A DNA stretch of 7,081 nucleotides, from contig JAEWZS010000257.1 of NCBI GenBank assembly GCA_023458355.1, forward strand, positions 1-7,081. Direction: 5' to 3'. The notes below the pieces were generated by a model. That model saw nothing but the letters and a program-made list of their open reading frames with translations. It was not told where the DNA came from and did no database searches. The stretch's first letter is position 1. Every line of letters begins with the position of its first letter. This DNA comes from Bacillota bacterium (GTDB taxonomy: Bacteria > Bacillota > Clostridia > Christensenellales > CAG-138). Of the stretch, positions 1-5,673 are shown piece after piece. The position numbers and the translations under genes were made by a program.

Positions 1-450
1 CTTCTATCCAGTGCACTGACCCCGCCAAAGAGCATAAGTACGGTGCTTTTTGTGGAGGGTACTAAGCCTACAAGACAAAGTAATTATTGGGTGGTGCCGT
101 ATCCTGCAGCCGATTTCAAGGTCACGCTCAATGCCGAGGGCTATCCCGAAATCAAATTCAAACCGCGTCAGTCGTTTGTAGAGTACCGCTTATACAGAGA
201 TTCCTACGGTACGTCCGTACTTGTAAACAAGTGGAAAGGGAAAGAGAGCGTTAGTTATGTGGACAGGACCGCTCCTGCAGGATCGGGATGTCTCTACTAT
301 GTAATACCCGTACATCCGGAACTTACAGTCAACTCAAAACAGGTGACCGGGCCACCTACATCTAAGGTTGGCGTCATTATACCGCCGCAGGGGGCGCAAA
401 ACGCAACGCTTGATGACGATGATCTTCAAATAGATACAATGCCGCCGTGA
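1..450 (+). CDS. C-terminal part of a probable class A penicillin-binding protein (5' truncated by window edge)
   Basis: The reading frame is open from base 1 to the TGA at 448-450, so the gene starts upstream of the window; the GTG at 43 is just an internal valine codon. The visible 149 residues begin with a stretch containing VLFVEGTKPT. This resembles the segment that follows the transpeptidase domain in Firmicutes PBP1A-type proteins, where an (I/V)xGTxPT motif is common. After it comes a domain of about 65 residues with alternating hydrophobic strands and an EYRLYRD...SYVDRTAPAG...YYVIPV pattern, typical of fibronectin type III or Ig-like folds. The end is low complexity with four consecutive aspartates. 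Class A PBPs polymerise and cross-link peptidoglycan outside the membrane, and the tail would lie there too. No catalytic motif is inside the window, so the family call rests on the tail alone; another secreted protein with an FN3-like end is possible. A terminator follows closely. Confidence 0.6.
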   Translation, partial: LLSSALTPPKSISTVLFVEGTKPTRQSNYWVVPYPAADFKVTLNAEGYPEIKFKPRQSFVEYRLYRDSYGTSVLVNKWKGKESVSYVDRTAPAGSGCLYYVIPVHPELTVNSKQVTGPPTSKVGVIIPPQGAQNATLDDDDLQIDTMPP

Positions 451-492
451 GTTATGCCGATCGGTTGAAAACCACACAATTTATGCATGAAT

Positions 493-528
493 AAAGTAGC
501 GCACCATCCTGATGCGTTACTTTTTCTT
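493..528 (+). terminator. Rho-independent terminator of the upstream PBP-like gene
   Basis: An 11-base-pair stem is formed by AAAGTAGCGCA (493-503) and TGCGTTACTTT (513-523), with one G-T wobble and a 9-base loop. It runs into a T-rich tract (521-528, interrupted by one C). It lies 43 bases after the stop codon of the upstream gene, as expected for an intrinsic terminator. Confidence 0.85.
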
Positions 529-555
529 GACGCGACGGAAAAATGTAAGTAATAT
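527..555 (+). promoter_or_regulatory. Sigma-A type promoter of the GntR regulator gene
   Basis: TTGACG (527-532) and TAATAT (550-555) are separated by exactly 17 bases, each one mismatch from the TTGACA/TATAAT consensus. Transcription should start near 562. The -35 box overlaps the end of the T tract of the preceding terminator. This placement makes the ATG at 561 unusable as a start codon and supports translation from 630, leaving a leader of about 68 bases. Confidence 0.75.
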
Positions 556-562
556 AGTTTAT

Positions 563-580
563 GACAACATTTGTGTTATC
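563..580 (+). promoter_or_regulatory. Candidate operator (inverted repeat) at the GntR transcription start
   Basis: GACAACA (563-569) and TGTTATC (574-580) form an inverted repeat with 6 of 7 pairs matching around a 4-base centre. A shorter alternative palindrome, ACAA-CAT-TTGT, sits at 564-574. FadR-type regulators bind short palindromes as dimers, and many repress their own gene from a site over the transcription start. This position fits such autoregulation, but the assignment is inferred from symmetry and location only. Confidence 0.35.
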
Positions 581-614
581 CACATGCGTTTCGCGTTTTA
601 TACTTATCTTTTTC

Positions 615-621
615 AAGGAAG
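615..621 (+). promoter_or_regulatory. Ribosome binding site fixing the GntR start at 630
   Basis: AAGGAAG ends 8 bases before the ATG at 630. The alternative upstream ATG at 561 has no Shine-Dalgarno sequence and coincides with the predicted transcription start, so the 630 start is preferred. Confidence 0.75.
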
Positions 622-629
622 TGCAGAAA

Positions 630-1301
630 ATGGAATTAAAAAAGATTGCGTCCGAGATGCAGCCAAAGTCCATGGCGGCTCGGGATTGGGTGTTCCAGGT
701 AATCCGCACCGCCATCGTGCGAGGGGTTTTACCCGGCGATATGCCGCTAAGGCAGGATGAGATATCCGCAGCGCTGAGTGTGAGCCACATCCCCGTGCGT
801 GAAGCGTTTCGCCAACTCGAAGCGCAGGGACTTGTACGTATTTACCCCAACCGCGGTGTAGTGGTTTCAAAGCTAACTAAGCACGAAATGGAAAATGTCA
901 TGGATACGCGCATTATGTTGGAGACCGGCGTTCTTCGCGCCGCGTTACCTCATATCGGGCAGGAGGATTTAGACAAGGCCTATGCACGCCTCGAGGAGTA
1001 CGCTACCGAAAAAAACTATGACCGTTTCGACGAGTTGAACCTACGGTTGCATTTCGCCTTATATGAGCCGTCCGACAACCAGCTATTGCTTTCTCTCATC
1101 GATCAGTTCCACGCAAATGTTGACCGTTACATACATCCCTTCTACAACGACCAAAACGACTCTGAGCTTCGCTCTATCGAAGAACATCGTGCTCTCATCG
1201 ACGCATGCCGCAGCAAGGATGTGGAGCTTGCGACTGCCGTGCTTCGCACGCACCTTGAAAAAACAAAGATACTGCTTATGAGTTCACCGCTGCTGTCGTA
1301 A
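630..1301 (+). CDS. GntR-family transcriptional regulator, FadR/FCD subfamily
   Basis: A 223-residue protein of usual FadR-subfamily length. Residues 20-80 form the winged helix-turn-helix: the RxxIxxGxLxPG-like opening is followed by the recognition region VSHIPVREAFRQLEAQGLV (51-69), which matches the family signature of VSRTPVREAL type, and then the wing with NRGVVV. Residues about 87-215 form the all-helical FCD ligand domain. The metal or ligand site residues are in place: N137xxxH141, H186 in EEH, and H208 in RTH. Such proteins bind DNA as dimers and respond to small carboxylic acids or related metabolites. The start at 630 is chosen over 561 because of the ribosome binding site and promoter position. 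The gene stands alone between two terminators, with no metabolic gene beside it, so its ligand and targets cannot be read from context; self-regulation through 563-580 is plausible. Confidence 0.92.
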   Translation: MELKKIASEMQPKSMAARDWVFQVIRTAIVRGVLPGDMPLRQDEISAALSVSHIPVREAFRQLEAQGLVRIYPNRGVVVSKLTKHEMENVMDTRIMLETGVLRAALPHIGQEDLDKAYARLEEYATEKNYDRFDELNLRLHFALYEPSDNQLLLSLIDQFHANVDRYIHPFYNDQNDSELRSIEEHRALIDACRSKDVELATAVLRTHLEKTKILLMSSPLLS

Positions 1302-1318
1302 GCATTTAAATCTATAAG

Positions 1319-1349
1319 AAAAGCTCCGTATCGTTTACGGAGCTTTTTT
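1319..1349 (+). terminator. Rho-independent terminator of the GntR gene
   Basis: A perfect 12-base-pair stem, AAAAGCTCCGTA (1319-1330) with TACGGAGCTTTT (1336-1347), encloses a 5-base loop and ends in a run of six T (1344-1349). It lies 17 bases after the TAA stop. The stem is nearly symmetric with A and T tails, so it could also act on the opposite strand, although no gene converges here. Confidence 0.93.
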
Positions 1350-1350
1350 A

Positions 1351-1359
1351 TGGTATAAT
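1351..1359 (+). promoter_or_regulatory. Extended -10 promoter of the ftsK operon
   Basis: TGGTATAAT (1351-1359) is a perfect TATAAT preceded by the TGn extension. At 17-base spacing the -35 position (1331-1336) falls in the loop of the preceding terminator and is a poor match, so this is an extended -10 type promoter. Transcription should start near 1366. The ribosome binding site AAAGAGGTG (1372-1380) follows almost at once, so the leader is only about 20 bases. Confidence 0.75.
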
Positions 1360-1385
1360 GATTTTGATTTTAAAGAGGTGTTTGT

Positions 1386-3839
1386 ATGGCTGCAAAAAAG
1401 ACGAATACGGTAGCTGCCGAGCGTGCACAGACCAAAAGAGAGGTTTGGGGCGTGCTTTTTATCGCATTTGGCCTCTTTTTTGCCGTAAGCCTTTACTCTG
1501 ATGCTGTAGGTATCGTGGGTACAGCAATCAGCAGCTTCTTATTTGGCATAACGGGGCTTTTAGGCTACGCACTGCCGGTTCTTACCGTTGCACTCGGCAT
1601 ATTTATCATCGCCGTATCAAAACGAGCCATGAAAGCGTCCACACTATTGACTTGCTCGCTTGGCGTAATCTTTTTAGCTGTTCTTTTCCATATTAATAAG
1701 CGTAACGTGGTCGATAACGTCACCTTTTTCCAATTTGTATCTGATGCTTATATACTCGGCAAGGGCAGCCGCATGGGAGGCGGTTTCCTGGGCGGGCTAT
1801 TGGCCTACCCATCCTTGCATCTTTTAGGTACAATCGGCAGCTACATTTTTTATATTGCAGGCGTACTCATCTGCGTTCTCATCGTCACGCGCATATCCCT
1901 CAAGAGAACGGGGGAGAAGGTGGGGCAGTCCATCAAGGCAGGCGTTGAAAACGTAACGGAACTTTTTGAGCACAGCGGAGAACTTTATACCGAAGATCTC
2001 TCGGTAGAAAGTAACAAGCCCATTCCGCGCAGCAAAGCAAGTCGACGTGCCTTAAAGCAGGAGGCAGTTTTCCAAAACGACTTACGTAAAGTAAAAAATG
2101 CGGAAGGGGAGCTAAACTTCCTGCCCACGTCGGGTGCTATCGAGAAAAAACGTGGCGAATCTCAAAAAAATGCAAAGGCACTATCCTTCCAAGGAAAAGG
2201 AGAAACAGACGACCGTCTTTACGACGATTATATGCCGCCCGAGCCGCCCGCTCCATCAGAGCGCGTCTCGAGGATCTCGCAGTATGCACCTCCGTCCGAG
2301 GAGGTCATACCGGCTGCAACCGAAAAAAAATCAAAAAAAGAAGAGCCCATCGCTGCGGTAAATATCGTATCCCCACAGGCAGATGTGTCTGTACATGAAT
2401 ATCAGCGCCCTCCGTTCACGCTTTTAAAGAAGCCCGTGGTTCCAACGGGTTCCACGGAGTCACCCTCGGAGAAGGGCAAACTTCTTCTTGAAACGCTTTC
2501 GAATTTCAACATCGAAGCGCGGATTATTAATGTGAGCGTCGGACCCGTCGTCACACGCTATGAGTTGCAGCCGGCACAGGGCGTGCGCGTCAATCGCATC
2601 ACAAGCCTTGCAGACGATATTGCGCTCGCGCTTGCTGCCCCCAGCGTGCGCATAGAAGCGCCCATACCCGGGAAAGCCGCCATCGGAATTGAGATACCCA
2701 ATAAAAATGTATCGAGTGTCGTACTTCGCGAGCTTATCGAGTCCAAGGATTTCCAAGGTGCAAAGTCGCCTATCATATTCGTACTCGGCAAGGATATTGC
2801 AGGAAAGATCGTCTGTGCCGATCTCGATAAGATGCCGCATCTTCTCATAGCCGGCACTACGGGCTCCGGCAAGAGCGTTTGCATCAACGATATCATCCTC
2901 AGCATGATCTATAAATCCTCACCGGCTGATGTACGCATGATTCTTGTTGACCCTAAAGTGGTGGAGCTGAAGGTGTTTTCGCCCATGCCGCATCTTCTGC
3001 TGCCGGTGGTGACAGAGCCTAAAAAGGCGGTAGGTGCGCTAAAATGGGCAGTCAGCGAAATGGAACAGCGCTATAAAAAGATGGCTAAGTTCAATGCGAG
3101 AGATCTTGCCCGCTATAACTCCCTGCAAACACTGCCGGAGGACAGGCTGCCAAAGATTGTTATCATTGTAGACGAGTTTGCCGACCTTATGATGGTTGCC
3201 TCCCGCGAGGTGGAGGATTCCGTCCGCCGCATTGCGCAACTGGGCCGAGCTTCGGGCATCCATCTCATCATCGCTACGCAAAGCCCACGAGCAGATGTTA
3301 TAACGGGGCTTATCAAGTCCAACATACAATCGCGCATCGCGCTCACAGTGTCCTCAGGCCTTGAGTCACGAATTATACTCGACGAAAATGGCGCTGAACA
3401 GCTCTTGGGCAAAGGTGACCTTTTGTTCCACGCCAGCGGCGCAAACAAGCCACTTCGTGCGCAAGGTGCTTACGTTTCCGACGAGGAAGTGGAAGCTGTG
3501 ATGGGCTTTTTTGCCCAGCAGAATAACGCGCCTAAGTTTGAACCCGATATGCTCGAAGAAATCGAAAGTGCTGCTTCTCCTGCTGCGCAGGGCAACGGCA
3601 AGCAGGAGGACGAACTTTTGCCCGACGCCGTAAAGATTGTGCTCGACAGCGGACAAGCTTCTATCTCTATGATTCAGCGCAGGCTTCGTGTAGGCTACGC
3701 ACGAGCTGCACGGCTTATCGACATCATGGAGCAAAAGGGCATAGTTAGCGGCTTTGATGGTGCAAAACCGCGCAAAATTCTAATTGACCAGCTCGGCTAT
3801 GAACGCATATTTGGCAGCGAGCTTTCGGAGGACGAATGA
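1386..3839 (+). CDS. ftsK: DNA translocase FtsK/SpoIIIE
   Basis: A septum-anchored ATP-driven pump that moves chromosomal DNA during division or sporulation. The 817 residues match the Firmicutes SpoIIIE/SftA size. About four membrane segments occupy residues 20-170 (near 20-40, 50-77, 84-101 and 147-170). A charged, proline-rich linker spans roughly 171-340. The motor follows with alpha and beta domains (about 345-700): Walker A GTTGSGKS at 490-497 and Walker B IVIIVDEF with D596-E597. RRIAQLGRASGIHLI (614-628) and GLIKSNIQSRI (641-651) are further family signatures. Residues about 741-800 are the winged-helix gamma domain that reads polar DNA motifs. One oddity is ATQSPR (630-635), where relatives usually have ATQRPS. 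The start ATG has AAAGAGGTG five bases upstream. The gene leads an operon and its stop overlaps rimO by 4 bases. Orthology to the sporulation-specific or the vegetative paralogue cannot be decided here. Confidence 0.97.
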   Translation: MAAKKTNTVAAERAQTKREVWGVLFIAFGLFFAVSLYSDAVGIVGTAISSFLFGITGLLGYALPVLTVALGIFIIAVSKRAMKASTLLTCSLGVIFLAVLFHINKRNVVDNVTFFQFVSDAYILGKGSRMGGGFLGGLLAYPSLHLLGTIGSYIFYIAGVLICVLIVTRISLKRTGEKVGQSIKAGVENVTELFEHSGELYTEDLSVESNKPIPRSKASRRALKQEAVFQNDLRKVKNAEGELNFLPTSGAIEKKRGESQKNAKALSFQGKGETDDRLYDDYMPPEPPAPSERVSRISQYAPPSEEVIPAATEKKSKKEEPIAAVNIVSPQADVSVHEYQRPPFTLLKKPVVPTGSTESPSEKGKLLLETLSNFNIEARIINVSVGPVVTRYELQPAQGVRVNRITSLADDIALALAAPSVRIEAPIPGKAAIGIEIPNKNVSSVVLRELIESKDFQGAKSPIIFVLGKDIAGKIVCADLDKMPHLLIAGTTGSGKSVCINDIILSMIYKSSPADVRMILVDPKVVELKVFSPMPHLLLPVVTEPKKAVGALKWAVSEMEQRYKKMAKFNARDLARYNSLQTLPEDRLPKIVIIVDEFADLMMVASREVEDSVRRIAQLGRASGIHLIIATQSPRADVITGLIKSNIQSRIALTVSSGLESRIILDENGAEQLLGKGDLLFHASGANKPLRAQGAYVSDEEVEAVMGFFAQQNNAPKFEPDMLEEIESAASPAAQGNGKQEDELLPDAVKIVLDSGQASISMIQRRLRVGYARAARLIDIMEQKGIVSGFDGAKPRKILIDQLGYERIFGSELSEDE
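3827..3831 (+). promoter_or_regulatory. rimO ribosome binding site with two possible ATG starts
   Basis: GGAGG inside the ftsK 3' end lies 4 bases before the ATG at 3836 and 7 bases before the adjacent in-frame ATG at 3839. The second has the more usual spacing. The true RimO start may therefore be 3839, one residue shorter, though both are compatible with the ATGATG overlap. Confidence 0.7.
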
Positions 3840-5137
3840 TGAATACAGTGGGCGTAATATCGCTCGGCTGCTCCAAGAACCGTGTGGATACCGAATACCT
3901 GCTTTCCTACCTCGCGCAAGCGGGGTTTGTAATCGTACAAAAGCCCGCAGATGCAGAGATACTTATCGTCAATACATGCGGCTTCATTACACCTGCCAAG
4001 CAGGAATCTATCGATACCATCCTTGAAATGGCGCAGTTTAAAACAAAAGGAAATTGCTCGCTTCTCGTGGTGACGGGCTGTTTGAGCCAACGTTATTCCG
4101 ACGAGCTAAAAAAGGAGCTCCCTGAAGTGGATATCTTCTGGGGCGTTAAGGATTACATCACGCTCGCACAAAAGCTTACAGCGCTTGCGGGGAAGGAAAA
4201 CTTAAGCACACGCGACTTCGCCACGCGTCTCCTCACAACTCCCAAATACAGCGCTTATCTTCGTATTGCCGACGGCTGCGATAACCTCTGCACCTATTGC
4301 GCGATACCGCTTATACGTGGCCAGAAGAGAAGCGTACCGATGGACTACCTTCTTCGTGAGGCTAAAGCCCTTATTAAGAGCGGTGTTATAGAGTTAACTG
4401 CCATTGCGCAGGACACATCCGCCTATGGTATCGATATCTATGGCAAGCCGATGCTCAAAGAACTTTTAGGAGAGCTTGCTTCCCTCGATGGTTTAACTTG
4501 GCTTCGCGTTCTTTACGCATACCCAAACACGGTAGATGAAGCACTTGTAGATGAAATGCTGAAATCGGAAAAGATTATACCGTACCTCGATATTCCCATT
4601 CAGCACATATCTCAAAGAATGCTTACATCTATGAACCGTCACGGCACGCGAGAGCATATTGAACGAATTATAAAGTACATCCGTTCTGCCTCGCCGGACT
4701 TCATTTTACGCACCACCGTGATGGTAGGCTTCCCGGGCGAAACAGAGGATGATTTTAAGGAGCTTTACGACTTTATCTCTACACATCCGTTCGACAGGCT
4801 TGGTGCATTTATATTTTCGCCTGAGGACGGTACGCATGCAGCTGAAATGCCCGCACAGGTCGATGAGGAGACAGCGCAGGCAAGGCTCGACGCGATCATG
4901 AAGCTGCAACGTGGAATATCCTTAAACCTCAATCAAAAACGCGTAGGCAGGACCTACCGTGTTTTGGCAGAAGAGATAAAGGGAGAGACAGCTTTCGGCC
5001 GCTCCTATGCCGAAGCACCGGAGGTGGACGGATCCATTTCGTTCATTCGTTCGGGCACACCGCTCAAAGAAGGCGAATTTACCCATGTACGCATAACAAG
5101 TGCGGGCCATTACGATTTACAGGGAGAGCAGGTATGA
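3836..5137 (+). CDS. rimO: Ribosomal protein S12 (aspartate) methylthiotransferase RimO
   Basis: A radical SAM enzyme that adds a methylthio group to a conserved aspartate of ribosomal protein S12 near the decoding site. The 433 residues match the family length. The N-terminal UPF0004 domain carries the three cysteines of the auxiliary 4Fe-4S cluster: C12 in SLGCSKN, C48 in NTCGF and C82 in TGCLSQR. The radical SAM motif CxxxCxxC is C148, C152 and C155 within DGCDNLCTYCAIPLIRG, and the CAIPLIRG form separates RimO from the tRNA enzymes MiaB and MtaB. The C-terminal TRAM domain, which docks on the substrate, runs from about 374 to 433. All catalytic cysteines are present. The start overlaps the ftsK stop (ATGA), and its own stop overlaps pgsA in the same way, so it is translated within the operon. 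The start may be the second ATG at 3839. Confidence 0.97.
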   Translation: MMNTVGVISLGCSKNRVDTEYLLSYLAQAGFVIVQKPADAEILIVNTCGFITPAKQESIDTILEMAQFKTKGNCSLLVVTGCLSQRYSDELKKELPEVDIFWGVKDYITLAQKLTALAGKENLSTRDFATRLLTTPKYSAYLRIADGCDNLCTYCAIPLIRGQKRSVPMDYLLREAKALIKSGVIELTAIAQDTSAYGIDIYGKPMLKELLGELASLDGLTWLRVLYAYPNTVDEALVDEMLKSEKIIPYLDIPIQHISQRMLTSMNRHGTREHIERIIKYIRSASPDFILRTTVMVGFPGETEDDFKELYDFISTHPFDRLGAFIFSPEDGTHAAEMPAQVDEETAQARLDAIMKLQRGISLNLNQKRVGRTYRVLAEEIKGETAFGRSYAEAPEVDGSISFIRSGTPLKEGEFTHVRITSAGHYDLQGEQV

Positions 5138-5673
5138 ATATACCCAACAGACTAACCATCCTTCGCATCCTCTTAGTACCCGTGTTCATAGCTTGTTTTT
5201 ACATCGATGTTACTTGGAAACTCTACCTTGCAGCTGCCATCTTTTTTCTAGCGTATATGACTGATATCCTAGACGGACAGATCGCAAGAAAACAGAAGAT
5301 TGTGACCGATTTCGGGAAGCTTATGGACCCAATTGCCGATAAGCTTTTAACGTCAAGCGCGCTCGTCATGCTTGTAGCAGAGAATCTTCTTTCGCCGATA
5401 CCGGCGTTTATCATCATAGCGCGGGAATTCATAATAAGCGGCATTCGTCTTGTTTCCGCCGGTAATGGCAAGGTAATTGCGGCGAGCTGGCTTGGGAAAA
5501 CCAAAACCATAACCCAATGTGTCGCCATCATAATGATAATGCTGGACGATTTAATTATAAGCATTCTCGGTTTTCCCCTCGGGATGATCGTCATGTGGGT
5601 ATCAGTACTCTTCACCGTCTGGTCAGGCGTAGATTACATCATAAAAAATAAAGGAGCAATAAGTTTTAAATAA
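5134..5673 (+). CDS. pgsA: CDP-diacylglycerol–glycerol-3-phosphate 3-phosphatidyltransferase
   Basis: An integral membrane enzyme that makes phosphatidylglycerol phosphate from CDP-diacylglycerol and glycerol-3-phosphate, the committed step to phosphatidylglycerol and cardiolipin. The CDP-alcohol phosphotransferase signature D-x2-DG-x2-AR-x8-G-x3-D-x3-D is complete: D44, D47, G48, A51, R52, G61, D65 and D69. The start MNIPNRLTILRILLVP is typical of PgsA. The later AREF (96-99), R105 and the LGKTKT segment (120-125) are also conserved in this branch and favour PgsA over phosphatidylserine or cardiolipin synthases. Several hydrophobic segments are evident, near 7-25, 29-44, 72-105, 126-140 and 146-170. 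The 179-residue length is normal. The ATG overlaps the rimO stop by 4 bases, and AGGGAG lies 7 bases upstream. It is a core gene in the ftsK-cinA operon. Confidence 0.95.
   Translation: MNIPNRLTILRILLVPVFIACFYIDVTWKLYLAAAIFFLAYMTDILDGQIARKQKIVTDFGKLMDPIADKLLTSSALVMLVAENLLSPIPAFIIIAREFIISGIRLVSAGNGKVIAASWLGKTKTITQCVAIIMIMLDDLIISILGFPLGMIVMWVSVLFTVWSGVDYIIKNKGAISFK
5651..5656 (+). promoter_or_regulatory. Distant ribosome binding site for cinA inside pgsA
   Basis: AAGGAG is the only good Shine-Dalgarno match before cinA, but it is 16 bases from the ATG at 5673 instead of the usual 5-9. An in-frame TAA at 5667-5669 rules out any longer cinA start. Initiation probably depends on ribosomes finishing pgsA at the TAATG junction (5671-5675). 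Confidence 0.6.

Noticed and set aside
599..604. TATACT as a second -10 box for the GntR gene
   Set aside because: No acceptable -35 box at 16-18 bases, and a start near 611 would leave almost no leader before the ribosome binding site at 615-621.
561..629. Longer GntR protein starting at the ATG at 561
   Set aside because: The ATG lies at the predicted transcription start, has no Shine-Dalgarno sequence, and the extra 23 residues do not resemble the N terminus of GntR proteins.
452..790. Minus-strand 112-residue open frame across the GntR promoter region
   Set aside because: It covers the terminator, promoter and operator of the + strand genes, has no ribosome binding site I can see, and its protein resembles no family; it is a chance frame.
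2460..2905. Overlapping minus-strand open frames within ftsK
   Set aside because: They lie opposite the conserved alpha/beta motor coding region and are shadows of its codon bias.
3797..4090. Minus-strand open frame spanning the ftsK-rimO junction
   Set aside because: Both + strand genes here are complete and conserved; the antisense frame shows no recognisable protein or start signals.
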